A stretch of 64,000 bases of DNA from Gottfriedia solisilvae (GCF_002128405.1 NZ_NETJ01000001.1:310001-374000); one strand, 5' to 3'; numbered from the stretch's first letter, positions 9,374 to 18,226 are shown. The notes: generated by a model from the sequence alone, not told the origin. Numbers and translations: made by a program.

Positions 9374-10282
9374 TTAATAATTTGTTACTTTATTAAATGG
9401 CGTTTGAATAATAATTGGTTTTTTAGCTGGATCTAGCCATTTTAAGATAGAAATAACATTTGTTTTTGAAGTTGCAGTACAACCAGCTGTATATCCAGAA
9501 GTACCGGCTATGTGAAAGAATATAGCACTTCCTTTACCAGGTGTTCTTGATACATTGTAGTTGATCACAAATCCATAATCATAAAGAGAAATATTCATCT
9601 TTTCAGCACTATTCCATCTTCCATTGTTTTTAGAAGCTGATTGCCAAGTATTATAAAGTGTACTTTTGGAATCATCTACCCACACATCATCAGCTGTTAT
9701 TTTTCGATAAGGTAATTTTGTTCCTGGATTAACCTGTCTACCAAAGGCTGTCGTTATCGTATATTTTCCTTCTGGCGTTTCGTAATCACCTTCATGTTTA
9801 CTAGAAATCATACCGTTTTTCCCAATAACGCCTGCAAATGTATTACGTTTTTTCCAACCGCTATCGTATTTTTCGAACGTCTCAATCACAACATTTCTAG
9901 TACTTTCATTATCTGCAGTTACAATAATTAGTTGCTTAGAAGTACCAATCGTTTTCATATTATTTACGGTTGATGATGCAATTCTACTTGTGGACTTTCT
10001 GATATATTTGCTTGAAACCCACCCTGTTTTCGTACCAACAGTTATTTTATACCAGCCTGTCTTACTACTTGTGATGCTTACTGTTTCACCTTTTTTAATT
10101 GTGGCAACGACCCTATAATTTGTGCTAGGTCCACTTCTGATATTTAAAGTAGTTGCAGTTACAGTACCTTTAATAGTAGCCGCCTCAACAGTTTGAATAC
10201 TAGAAGGTATCATATTTACGTTTAATAACCCACCAGTAAAAATTGATAATGCTAATGATGCTTTCAATATTCGTTTTTTCAT
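9374..10282 (-). CDS. Secreted SH3b-L,D-transpeptidase (YkuD fold)
   Basis: A 302-residue exported protein. Residues 1-~33 form a signal peptide (MKKRILKASLALSIFTGG ... VEAA). An SH3b cell-wall-binding domain follows (~35-92; TTLNIRSGPSTNYRV and GWVSSKYI). The catalytic YkuD domain is at ~115-300, with the His in IFFHIAG and the nucleophile Cys in YTAGCTATS. The usual SHGC box is replaced by TAGC. Such enzymes make 3-3 crosslinks in peptidoglycan or attach wall proteins. The frame opens at 10327, but TTGGAGCG lies eight bases before the ATG at 10282, which also begins the signal peptide. Confidence 0.88.
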   Translation of the reverse strand: MKKRILKASLALSIFTGGLLNVNMIPSSIQTVEAATIKGTVTATTLNIRSGPSTNYRVVATIKKGETVSITSSKTGWYKITVGTKTGWVSSKYIRKSTSRIASSTVNNMKTIGTSKQLIIVTADNESTRNVVIETFEKYDSGWKKRNTFAGVIGKNGMISSKHEGDYETPEGKYTITTAFGRQVNPGTKLPYRKITADDVWVDDSKSTLYNTWQSASKNNGRWNSAEKMNISLYDYGFVINYNVSRTPGKGSAIFFHIAGTSGYTAGCTATSKTNVISILKWLDPAKKPIIIQTPFNKVTNY

Positions 10283-10406
10283 ACGATCGCTCCAATATGT
10301 ATATGATCTTAGTTGTAGAGCTTTCATTATACATAATTAATGTTTACAAAATGAGGTCATTTTCATTACAAATTCATTTTCTATAAATTACATGTTTTAG
10401 TTCAAT

Positions 10407-10442
10407 ATAAAAAAACAGAAGCTCGTATAAGCTTCTGTTTAT
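10407..10442 (-). terminator. Terminator of the DHA2 transporter gene
   Basis: AACAGAAGC / GCTTCTGTT stem with T-run on the minus strand, just past the stop at 10451. Confidence 0.85.
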
Positions 10443-10450
10443 AATATTAA

Positions 10451-11923
10451 TTAATGTCCAACCATCATGCTTGATTTTGCTTCTTCATCAAGTTCACCTT
10501 GATCAATATCACTCACTACTGGTTTACGTAAAATAATTGATAGTACAGCACCTGCTAAAGCAATTCCTGCTGCTAGTAAGAATGTATCTCCGTATGCAGA
10601 AATCATCGCTTCTAAAGGATTTGCGATTTTAGTCATATAATCCTTTGTACTTGAAGTTAAGAATCCAGCCATACCTGCTACTGCAAAAGATACCATTACT
10701 TGTTGTGCTGCTGATGTTAAAGATGTAACGCGACTTACTAAATGTCTTGGAGCAGATTGTAATACGTGAGTATTGATTGCCATCATTGAAATACCCATTC
10801 CAGCACCCATCATTGCAAGTGTAAGAATAATAAAGACATTTGTTGAATCAAGTGTAATTGTTGAGAATAAATATAGAGCACCTGTTATAACTGTTAATCC
10901 AACTAATGCAAGTGGTCTTGCACCAACTTTATCATATAATTTCCCACCGATTGGCATCATTAAAGCAGATGCAACAGCTTGTGGAAGCATAATTAAACCT
11001 GTTTCAAAAGCGCCATAGCCTTTTACAGTTTGTAAATATAAAGGAACAATTAAGAATGAACCAAATAATGCGATTTGCATGATCCATGTAATTAAGATAC
11101 TTCTAGTAAAATCAGAAGACTTAAACACTCTTAGTTCAAGTAGTGGTTGTTTTTGTCTTAATTCAACAACGATAAATAATAATAAGGCTACTCCACCTAC
11201 AATTAAACCTGTTAATGTCTCTTTAGATGTCCAGCTTGTAGAGCTTTCACTAACACCATAAGCTAACATTGAAAATGCAATTGGAGCAAGGATAATACCA
11301 AATTTATCAAGTGAAGGAACAGTTTTCGTTTCGAAATTTGGTAAATATTTCATACCAACGATTAACGCAATAATTCCTATTGGTAAATTAATTAAGAAAA
11401 TCCAGTGCCAAGTTGAGAATTCAACAAACCAACCTGAAATAACTGGTCCTAAGGCTGGAGCTAATAGCATTGGAATACCAAGCATTCCCATGATTGAACC
11501 CATTTTATCTGGAGGAGCTAAACGGAAAATAATAGCCATCCCAATTGGTGCAACCATACCTCCACCTAGTCCTTGAATGATACGATAAATAATTAATTGT
11601 TCAGGCGACTGTGCTACTGAACATAACACTGAACCGATTGTAAAGAATAAAATTGTGATTAAGAAGATTCGCTTTGCGCCGAAGCGATCTGACATCCATC
11701 CTGCTAATGGAATAACTGCAGATAGTGCTAATGTATAACCAGTGATCGTCCATTGCATTGTATCCAAATCAGATTTGAAATACTCTACAATACCTGGCAT
11801 AGCTACGTTTACTACAGTACTATCTAATATAACCATGATCATACCAATAATTACAGCCATAACTGGACCGATAATTGTTTTGATATTAAAAGGCGTTTCT
11901 ACAGCCTCATTTTGCTTACTCAT
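10451..11923 (-). CDS. MFS multidrug efflux protein, DHA2 (EmrB/QacA) family
   Basis: A 490-residue membrane protein with about 14 helices. DHA2 marks are the first-helix motif LDSTVVNVAMPGI (residues ~29-41), the motif A loop GWMSDRFGAKRIF (~75-87) and the motif C run LGIPMLLAPALGPVISGW (~148-165). It is a proton-driven drug or lipophile exporter. No regulator gene is adjacent. The upstream 367 bp carry no gene. Confidence 0.93.
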   Translation of the reverse strand: MSKQNEAVETPFNIKTIIGPVMAVIIGMIMVILDSTVVNVAMPGIVEYFKSDLDTMQWTITGYTLALSAVIPLAGWMSDRFGAKRIFLITILFFTIGSVLCSVAQSPEQLIIYRIIQGLGGGMVAPIGMAIIFRLAPPDKMGSIMGMLGIPMLLAPALGPVISGWFVEFSTWHWIFLINLPIGIIALIVGMKYLPNFETKTVPSLDKFGIILAPIAFSMLAYGVSESSTSWTSKETLTGLIVGGVALLLFIVVELRQKQPLLELRVFKSSDFTRSILITWIMQIALFGSFLIVPLYLQTVKGYGAFETGLIMLPQAVASALMMPIGGKLYDKVGARPLALVGLTVITGALYLFSTITLDSTNVFIILTLAMMGAGMGISMMAINTHVLQSAPRHLVSRVTSLTSAAQQVMVSFAVAGMAGFLTSSTKDYMTKIANPLEAMISAYGDTFLLAAGIALAGAVLSIILRKPVVSDIDQGELDEEAKSSMMVGH

Positions 11924-12228
11924 ATGCCAACCCCATTTCCCCTAATATAATTGCTAAAAAATAATGACTCATAACAGTTCTGAAGTACTTTACCATAAAT
12001 TTATGAATTGAATATGAACTGTTGTTTTCTAAATATGCAAAACAGAAAAATAATCATACAAAATTAAACGGTAAAAGTAAACAACAAAAAGTGTTCTCGA
12101 ACAAAGTACAGTATATAAGAATAGTTAGTTTTGTTCAAGTTTATTTTTTGTAAATTTAAATAATTAATAAAGTCATTATTTTTTATTACTTGAAGGATGT
12201 TTCCCTTATAGTATTTTCATTAAAAAAA
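11924..12228. other. Gene-free AT-rich spacer
   Basis: Upstream region of the DHA2 exporter and downstream of the DUF3243 gene. Both strands were read: only very short frames without ribosome binding sites were seen, and no clear operator symmetry. Confidence 0.5.
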
Positions 12229-12262
12229 TAAAAAGCCCCTGTAAAAAATTACAGGGCTATTG
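12229..12262 (-). terminator. Terminator of the DUF3243 gene
   Basis: AGCCCTGTAA / TTACAGGGGCT on the minus strand with a TTTTTATTTTTTT tail. Confidence 0.85.
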
Positions 12263-12290
12263 TTTACTATATTATCTTTTATAAGAAATA

Positions 12291-12539
12291 TTATTTATTT
12301 TTTACGTATTTAATCATTAAATTTGCAATTGTATGTTGCTCTTGTTCATCAGCAACTGTCCATAAATCCTTAAGCACTTGCTCTTCTGGATTTTTAGGAT
12401 CTACTTCATTTGCCAAATAATCTCCTAGGCGATAAGCCATTTCAGAAACAGCTCCGTCAGCTAGACCTTTTTCATTTGAAGCATCTAAACGATTTCCTAA
12501 AAAATCTTTCCATTGATCCCAATTATCTAAAATTGACAT
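12291..12539 (-). CDS. DUF3243 family protein (YmfJ-like)
   Basis: An 82-residue acidic helical protein, MSILDNWDQWKDFLGNRLDA at its start and VADEQEQHTIANLMIKYV near its end. This matches the DUF3243 family of Bacillus (B. subtilis YmfJ). The family has no firm function. GGGGTGAAAAAGA precedes the ATG. It is monocistronic with its own terminator. Confidence 0.85.
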   Translation of the reverse strand: MSILDNWDQWKDFLGNRLDASNEKGLADGAVSEMAYRLGDYLANEVDPKNPEEQVLKDLWTVADEQEQHTIANLMIKYVKNK

Positions 12540-12659
12540 TCTTTTTCACCCCATCAAATCGTATTTGTAAAGATTACATAAATACTATTTACTTTTTTTA
12601 AGGTAAATATGTATGAATTATTGTCCGGGGAATATTTTCAGAATATTGGCAATACTTTC

Positions 12660-12700
12660 GACAAAAACCAACCAATTTCATTTAAGTTCAACGAAATTGG
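12660..12700 (-). terminator. Terminator-like hairpin after the degV gene
   Basis: CCAATTTC / GAAATTGG stem followed by GGTTGGTTTTTG on the minus strand, 20 bases past the stop at 12722. Confidence 0.55.
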
Positions 12701-12721
12701 CCATTTGCATATACTTTTATG

Positions 12722-13585
12722 TTAGTTATTGTCTGAATTCATGAAAAATATTGCTAACGTTCCTGGGCCAGCATGTGCTCCAACTGCCGAACCAATCGAA
12801 TGGATAATAAAATCTTTACATCCAAACATCTCACTCATAGCATTCTTTAATTCAGTTGCTCTTTCAATGTCATCACCATGGGAAATACCAATCAATTGAT
12901 TTGATAAATTTACGCCTCTAGACTCCATTATTTCAAGCATTCTTTTTAAGACCTTTTTTGATCCTCTTATTTTTTCTAATGGAATTAATTTCCCATCTTC
13001 AACATGAAGGATCGGTTTGATATTTAATAAATTACCAACAAAACCAGCAACTTTACTTACTCGTCCACCACGTACTAAATATTGTAAGTCATCTACAGTA
13101 AAAATGTGTTCAATATGGTTGATAGAGTGATGAATTTGAGTCATTATTTCCTCTTTAGTCTTACCTTCATTTGCAAGGATTGCAGCCTTAACTGCAGCTA
13201 AGCCCTGACCTATTGATGCACATTTTGTATCAACGATATCTAAATCAAATTCGGGAAATTCTTCAACAATTTCATTTTTCACCATAACTGTTGATTGATA
13301 TGTACCTGATAGTTCAGAAGAGAAGGCTAAATAAATACAAGGAACATTCTCTTTTGCATATTTAATAAATGTACTATGTATACGATCGTATGATGGCAAA
13401 GATGTTTTAAATACTTTTCCATTACGCATTTCTGAAAATAAAGTCGATGAATTTAACGTCTCACCATCTAAATATTCTTTTTCATCCTCAGAATAAACAC
13501 GTAACGGTATCACATCAATTTGATATTGTTCTAATACTTCTTTAGGCAAATCAGCCGCACTATCAGTTATTATTTTTACATTCAT
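12722..13585 (-). CDS. DegV-family fatty-acid-binding protein
   Basis: A 287-residue soluble protein with the DegV opening VKIITDSAADLPKEVLEQY (residues ~3-21), the TSLPSYDRI loop (~61-69), the YLAFSSELSGTYQS loop (~83-96) that contacts the lipid head group, and the C-terminal IHSIGSAVGAHAGPGTLAIFF signature. DegV (FakB-like) proteins bind fatty acids and present them to the FakA kinase for phospholipid synthesis. Several paralogues are usual in Bacillus, and fakA is not in this window. Confidence 0.92.
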   Translation of the reverse strand: MNVKIITDSAADLPKEVLEQYQIDVIPLRVYSEDEKEYLDGETLNSSTLFSEMRNGKVFKTSLPSYDRIHSTFIKYAKENVPCIYLAFSSELSGTYQSTVMVKNEIVEEFPEFDLDIVDTKCASIGQGLAAVKAAILANEGKTKEEIMTQIHHSINHIEHIFTVDDLQYLVRGGRVSKVAGFVGNLLNIKPILHVEDGKLIPLEKIRGSKKVLKRMLEIMESRGVNLSNQLIGISHGDDIERATELKNAMSEMFGCKDFIIHSIGSAVGAHAGPGTLAIFFMNSDNN

Positions 13586-13756
13586 ACTTTTTACCTCTGT
13601 TTTCTTTTAATAATTTTATTTTCTCATAAAATTGCTTAAATGAATAAAAAAATGTTTTTTTATTTAAAGTAAAACATTTAAAGGTATTCCTAACAAGTAT
13701 TAACTTTCAAATTTTCTATATTTATTGTTACATTTCTCATTATTTCTTAACCCATA

Positions 13757-14389
13757 TTATTTTGGGTAATAACCATAACGAGCAGTCTTAGTTTCCTCTT
13801 CTGACTCAATTGAATTGTTTACAGCAATAACGATTAGAATTGATCCTAAAACTTGTACCCAACTACCAAAAAATAAAAGTTGTTCTCCAATAGCAATATT
13901 TTGATTTAGAAGTGCTACATTCCCTATACCATCAATCATAGCACCTATTGCAATTAATTCATTTCCGAAAACTTCAAATTTAACTAATACACCTTCTTCT
14001 TGTCTAGCACCATTTGCTTCAAATGAAGCACCTATTGATTGAATCACACTCCCTAAAGCGTTTAATTTTTCCCCTTGTTCCATTGATCCACTTATTTCTA
14101 GTTCTGTTGCAAGTGTATTTGTTGCATTTCCTGCAGCTTGAATCCAACTTCCTAACATAATTGTAAGTAAATGATCATTATTACTACTTTCACTTTTTAT
14201 TAATTTTTCCCTACCAACTGACTGAATTGAATTTCCAAATGCCTCGATTGCATTTCCTTTCGCAAACAGTTTCTTTCCAAAGTTCGTGCCAATAATATGT
14301 TTACCTGTAACGCCTACAGCTGAGGTCACTGTTCCAAATAACAAAAACCATGCGCCTGTTATAATTAGCTCCTCGCCTACGTTACTCAT
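13757..14389 (-). CDS. Glycine-periodic repetitive protein (DUF6944-like)
   Basis: A 210-residue protein built of a recurring unit of about 20 residues, with the pattern G-x-x-I-x-x-x-G-x-x (for example GNSIQSVG, GSWIQAAGN, GSVIQSIGAS, GAMIDGIGN, GSWVQVLGS). Hydrophobic stretches lie at both ends (ITGAWFLLFGTVTSAVGV and VQVLGSILIVIAV). I recall similar proteins annotated as 'DUF6944 family repetitive protein' in Bacillus; treat that name as tentative. The regular glycines suggest packed helices, possibly membrane-associated. No role is known. AGGTG lies just before the ATG. Confidence 0.7.
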   Translation of the reverse strand: MSNVGEELIITGAWFLLFGTVTSAVGVTGKHIIGTNFGKKLFAKGNAIEAFGNSIQSVGREKLIKSESSNNDHLLTIMLGSWIQAAGNATNTLATELEISGSMEQGEKLNALGSVIQSIGASFEANGARQEEGVLVKFEVFGNELIAIGAMIDGIGNVALLNQNIAIGEQLLFFGSWVQVLGSILIVIAVNNSIESEEETKTARYGYYPK

Positions 14390-14442
14390 TTTTTCACCTC
14401 CAAATATATGTAGATATTTATCTTATTCATCATAAAATTTAA

Positions 14443-14471
14443 TTGACAATATTTAATGTTTTAATTATTAT
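14443..14471 (+). promoter_or_regulatory. Sigma-A promoter of the lysK T-box transcript
   Basis: TTGACA (14443-14448), 17-bp spacer, TATTAT (14466-14471). It ends about 20 bases before the first pairing strand of the T-box stem I. Confidence 0.8.
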
Positions 14472-14492
14472 AAAAAAAATTAATATTTTCAA

Positions 14493-14790
14493 TAAGGCTA
14501 TGATGAGAAAAGTAATATAGAATTGTCACTTACAGAGACCTCCGGTTGCTGAAATGGAGGATTGACAATCTAATTGAAAAAAGACTTTGAGCCTCGTATT
14601 GAACTAAGTTAGAAAGCTTCGATCTTAGGGATGGTACGACGGGATCTCCCGTTATAGAGATAGGGTATAAGCATTTTTGCCGTACCTAAATGAGGTTGAT
14701 ATGGCAACATATTAACAAACTGAGGTGGTACCACGAAGTTAACAACTCTCGTCCTCAAGATGAATAATCTTGGGGGTGGGAGTTTTTTTA
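14493..14790 (+). promoter_or_regulatory. T-box riboswitch, likely tRNA-Lys sensing
   Basis: Stem I base AAGGCT pairs with AGCCT (~14605), and ATTGTCA pairs with TGACAAT (14562-14568). The apical part is AGAGACCTCCGGTTGCTGAAA, the typical AG bulge and distal loop. The specifier region on the 3' side is an A-run (14577-14582) then GAC, consistent with a Lys AAA or AAG codon, although AAG against AAA or a neighbouring frame cannot be settled by eye. Stem GGTACGAC / GCCGTACC follows. The T-box itself is AGGTGGTACCACG (14723-14735). It overlaps the 5' arm of the terminator at 14744-14789, the expected competition between antiterminator and terminator. Confidence 0.9.
14744..14789 (+). terminator. 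Regulated terminator of the lysK T-box
   Basis: AACTCTCGTCCTCAAGA pairs with TCTTGGGGGTGGGAGTT and is followed by seven T. Premature termination is expected when the cognate tRNA is charged. Confidence 0.88.
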
Positions 14791-14834
14791 TTTACTTTTT
14801 TAATCATATAAATATTGAAAATTGAGGTGGTTTT

Positions 14835-16394
14835 ATGCATTGGGCATATAAAATTGCAACTGAATTGATTAATAAATATCCAAATAAAGAAACATTCGTT
14901 TGTGCTTCTGGTATAAGTCCTTCTGGTTCTGTTCACATCGGGAATTTCCGAGAAGTAATAACTACTTATTTTGTGGTGAAAGCTTTACAAGATTTAGGAA
15001 AAAAGACAAGATTCATTTTTTCTTGGGATGATTTTGATCGATTTAGAAAAGTCCCTAATAACGTAGACGCTGAGTTTCAGCAATATATTGGTAAATCATA
15101 TGATAATATCCCCGATCCGTTTGGATGTCATCATTCTTACGCAGAGCACTTTGAAGCCGAATTTGAGGATTCATTAAAAGTTTTTGGTATAGAAATTGAA
15201 TTTATTTATCAACATAGCGCTTACACTTCAGGGAAATATAATAAACAAATCCTTCATGCATTGAAACAAAGAAAAGAAATTTACGATATTCTAATGGAAT
15301 TTAAAACTAGTCAGTCTTCTAATCACGATAGGGATGCTTTTTACCCTTTAACAATTTATTGTAAAAAATGCGGTAAAGATGATACAAAAATAATTCTTTT
15401 TGAAGAAGAACAAGAAGAAATTAAGTATGAATGTTTATGTGGTTTTCAACATCAAATAAAAATTATGGAAGCAAACAATATTAAATTGAATTGGAAAGTA
15501 GATTGGCCAATGAGATGGATGATGGAGGATGTTATATTTGAGCCCGGTGGTAGAGATCATTCTTCGGAGACGGGTAGCTATAATGTTTCAAAAGAAATAG
15601 CTAAAAGGATTTTTCATTTCGAAGCACCAGATTATACTCCATATGAATTCATTGGTATTAAAGGCCATAATGGAAAAATGTCCAGTTCTACTGGAAATAA
15701 CATAACACCTAATGAATTATTAAACATCTATATACCAGAAATCATTCTGTTTATGTTTGCAAAGTATAAACCTTCTACTGCTTTTAATATAGGGACAGAT
15801 GAAGATGTTCTTAAAAACTATACAGAATATGAACGATATATTGTGAATAATCTAAATCGATCACTAGAAGATGAAGATATAAAATACGCCTTAGAGCTAT
15901 CTCATTCTAATAAAACATTGAGTCGTCTTCCAAAATTTAGTCTAATAGCAAGTGTACTCCCATTAGTAAATTATAATGTTCAATTACTTCAAAAAATCCT
16001 AGAAAAAAATGGAGAGAAATACGATATTCAAACGATAAAAAAAATTAGTAATAGAGCTGAATATTGGATTAAACATTGCTACCCTATTAAAAATATTGTT
16101 GTTAATCAAAATAAAGCTTCTGACTTATTCCAAACTTTAAATGATGAACAAAGAAATTGGATTTATCAACTGCAGGAATATATTGCACTTACTAATAATT
16201 CAGACTCGCAATTGATGCAAAAAATATACGCTATTTGTCAACATCACGACAAAAAAATAATGAAAGCAAACCAAAAACAGTTCTTTACTTTGGTATATAA
16301 ACTTATATTAAACAGTCCAAGTGGTCCACCTTTCCCAATTTTAATTCAAGCCATTGGAAAAGATAAAACCCTGGATTTATTGGACTTTCAATAA
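14835..16394 (+). CDS. lysK: Class I lysyl-tRNA synthetase
   Basis: A 519-residue class I synthetase. The HIGH-like motif is SGSVHIGNFREV (residues ~30-41) and the KMSKS-like motif is GKMSSSTGN (~279-287). A zinc-type insertion has CKKCGKDD (~177) and CLCGF (~202). The C-terminal all-helical half fits anticodon recognition as in archaeal LysRS-I. Most bacteria use the unrelated class II LysS; B. cereus is known to carry both, with the class I gene under a T-box. A GAGGTGG site precedes the ATG. The upstream T-box should induce it when uncharged tRNA accumulates. Confidence 0.95.
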   Translation: MHWAYKIATELINKYPNKETFVCASGISPSGSVHIGNFREVITTYFVVKALQDLGKKTRFIFSWDDFDRFRKVPNNVDAEFQQYIGKSYDNIPDPFGCHHSYAEHFEAEFEDSLKVFGIEIEFIYQHSAYTSGKYNKQILHALKQRKEIYDILMEFKTSQSSNHDRDAFYPLTIYCKKCGKDDTKIILFEEEQEEIKYECLCGFQHQIKIMEANNIKLNWKVDWPMRWMMEDVIFEPGGRDHSSETGSYNVSKEIAKRIFHFEAPDYTPYEFIGIKGHNGKMSSSTGNNITPNELLNIYIPEIILFMFAKYKPSTAFNIGTDEDVLKNYTEYERYIVNNLNRSLEDEDIKYALELSHSNKTLSRLPKFSLIASVLPLVNYNVQLLQKILEKNGEKYDIQTIKKISNRAEYWIKHCYPIKNIVVNQNKASDLFQTLNDEQRNWIYQLQEYIALTNNSDSQLMQKIYAICQHHDKKIMKANQKQFFTLVYKLILNSPSGPPFPILIQAIGKDKTLDLLDFQ

Positions 16395-16410
16395 ATCTTT
16401 TCATACAAAC

Positions 16411-16450
16411 AAAAATTGAACTCTAATCTTTTTTAGAGTTCAATTTCATA
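16411..16450. terminator. Bidirectional terminator between lysK and a small gene
   Basis: AAATTGAACTCTAA / TTAGAGTTCAATTT stem; T-rich tail best on the minus strand. Confidence 0.8.
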
Positions 16451-16451
16451 T

Positions 16452-16604
16452 TTACTGAATTCGGTTTTTAAACGCTTCTTCAGTTACAATATAGTCTTCT
16501 TCACGATCTTCGTGTTTACGATCCTCTGGTTCTACAAGTGAACCTTGTGGTTGTGTAGGTTCATGACCTTTTTTCTTATGATTAAAATGTTTCCCTCGTG
16601 CCAT
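16452..16604 (-). CDS. Small charged protein, 50 residues, unknown
   Basis: A short frame behind a very strong site (GAGGGAGGAAATAAATA then ATG). The protein begins MARGKHFNHKKKGHEP, continues with an acidic middle (EPEDRKHEDREED) and ends EEAFKNRIQ. The basic head and acidic tail resemble small Bacillus proteins of unknown role. It shares a bidirectional terminator with lysK. The good ribosome site, the terminator and clean codon structure support a real gene. Confidence 0.7.
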   Translation of the reverse strand: MARGKHFNHKKKGHEPTQPQGSLVEPEDRKHEDREEDYIVTEEAFKNRIQ

Positions 16605-16797
16605 TATTTATTTCCTCCCTCTACATCAATAAATCATTAATAATATGGTTTAATAGTTAATATTTTATTGATGGTAAATGTTTCAATGAATTGAAGTCAA
16701 ATTAATCAAGATTATTTAGTAAATACTGGAATACAAACTTTTCTAAATATGATTGTATTGATAAAATGAAAAGATAAAAATAGATCGAGGTATTTGT

Positions 16798-17310
16798 ATG
16801 GATAAACAATTTGCATTGCATATCGCTAACCAAATCGATGATTGGATGAAATCAAATCAATCATTATATGAAATCCAAAAAATTGAAACGAATTTGAATA
16901 CATTAATGAATTTTCAGCAATGGGCTAATGGCAAGCCTGTTATTGCAGCATATCATTTGCAAAAAATTGAGGAAGAAAATTATTATTTATTATTGATTGA
17001 TTGGCATCGGAATGATCAGTTTTATCTTGTCATTTACGTTGGAAATAAATCAACGACTGCGGCCGAAATTAGAGAGGTAAAAAATATGAATGGGAAAGAC
17101 CATTTAGTTTGGAAGTATAATCCTCTTAAACGTGATGGTAAAAACGCTGAACGAAAAGCTTATTTCAAACAAGTTTTTGGTTCCCTTTTCGTTGAAATTC
17201 CATTACCTGAAACAAAAGAAAATGTTGAGGTTTTCTTTCAACAAATTTATCAATTATGTAGAAATCGACATAAAGCTGATCGCATTACTGATGTTTTTGA
17301 CTTTAAATAA
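16798..17310 (+). CDS. Hypothetical cytoplasmic protein
   Basis: A 170-residue soluble protein, MDKQFALHIANQIDDWMKSN at the start. It has a helical first third, a central beta-rich part (YYLLLIDWHRNDQFYLVIYVG, residues ~60-80, in two strands) and a basic C-terminal helix. No motif that I recognise. It ends four bases before a MITE-like repeat, so its terminator may have been replaced by that insertion. Confidence 0.65.
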   Translation: MDKQFALHIANQIDDWMKSNQSLYEIQKIETNLNTLMNFQQWANGKPVIAAYHLQKIEEENYYLLLIDWHRNDQFYLVIYVGNKSTTAAEIREVKNMNGKDHLVWKYNPLKRDGKNAERKAYFKQVFGSLFVEIPLPETKENVEVFFQQIYQLCRNRHKADRITDVFDFK

Positions 17311-17313
17311 ATA

Positions 17314-17530
17314 GACTCTGTTAAAAAAGTAAGTTGATTTCCATTCCAGGTACTTCGCTTTCCATGGGGCGAGACCCTGAGCCTCCTCGGCAAGCCTCCG
17401 GGGTCTTAAGTTTCCCGCATCTCCCATAGGAGTCTTCGCACCTTCCATTCCAATTACTCTAGAACCGGCTATACTCTTTTCATACACTTATTGTATTTAT
17501 CAAAAATCAAACATTAATATTAACAGAGCC
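17314..17530. repeat. MITE-like intergenic repeat, 217 bp
   Basis: The ends are GACTCTGTTAA (17314-17324) and TTAACAGAGCC (17520-17530), an inverted pair that stays recognisable for about 27 bp (both continue to a TTGATTT). The flanking AATA on both sides could be a target duplication. The middle is far more GC-rich than the surroundings. Its minus strand encodes a phrase (GSRVIGMEGAKTPMG, RPRRLAEEAQGLAPWK) that I recall as a common spurious ORF in Bacillus intergenic repeats. No transposase is present, so it would move only in trans. Confidence 0.65.
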
Positions 17531-17538
17531 AATAAAAA

Positions 17539-17583
17539 TAAAAACAAATGAGTTAAATAATTCATTAACCCATTTGTTTTTTT
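17539..17583 (-). terminator. Terminator of the rhomboid gene
   Basis: AACAAATGGGTTAA / TTAACTCATTTGTT on the minus strand, with flanking A/T runs. Confidence 0.75.
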
Positions 17584-17608
17584 GATTAATATTTAGTCTT
17601 TTTTAAGT

Positions 17609-18226
17609 TTATACATTCAACGAATGCTTAAATGTCGAAGTTTTATTTAATAGAAATGGTGAAATCATAAACCCTATTACCATACCAGCTAAATGTCCTG
17701 TTAAGCTAGATGAAGGAATAATAAATGAAGAAATTAAACCGATTGCAATAAATGTTAAGATAAATTTTCGGTCATCAAGTAAGAGCATGTTCTTACGAAA
17801 TAAAATGATGAAAAGATAAATTCCTAAAAATCCATATCCAACACCTGAGGATCCTGAACTGACAATATTGGATGAATAGACTAAATGAAGAATGATACCT
17901 GTTAACAAAGCTGCTACCATATAAAAGAATAAAAATTTAACAGAGCCTAGAGCACTTTCTAATGGCCTTCCAAGAATAATCATGAAGGTCATATTCATAA
18001 AAAAATGAGTGTAGTTTCCATGCATAAAGGCATATGTTAATAGTCTCCAAAATTCACCTTGTTGTACTAAATCGTATTGATATCCACCAAATTTCAATAT
18101 ATTTTCCGTAGTATATCCTCCGGCCGCTGTAGTTAGTAATGCTAATATTGAACAGATACTAACCATAATCGTAATGATTGGATATTTTTTTATAAACGTT
18201 TTAAAATCTTCTCTCACTAAAAACAT
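17609..18226 (-). CDS. Rhomboid intramembrane serine protease
   Basis: A 205-residue protein with six membrane helices. The HGNYTHFFMNM segment (residues ~70-80) holds the helix-2 His and Asn, GSSGVGYG (~125-132) is the GxSG box with the catalytic Ser, and LTGHLAGMVIGF (~175-186) carries the catalytic His. All three active-site elements are present. Rhomboids cleave membrane proteins within the bilayer; B. subtilis GluP is a larger relative with TPR repeats, absent here. Confidence 0.93.
   Translation of the reverse strand: MFLVREDFKTFIKKYPIITIMVSICSILALLTTAAGGYTTENILKFGGYQYDLVQQGEFWRLLTYAFMHGNYTHFFMNMTFMIILGRPLESALGSVKFLFFYMVAALLTGIILHLVYSSNIVSSGSSGVGYGFLGIYLFIILFRKNMLLLDDRKFILTFIAIGLISSFIIPSSSLTGHLAGMVIGFMISPFLLNKTSTFKHSLNV

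Noticed and set aside
17254-17487. 77-residue minus-strand frame (GSRVIGMEGAKTPMG)
   Set aside because: It lies inside the MITE-like repeat and reads through its inverted end; it has no ribosome site and is a repeat-borne spurious frame.
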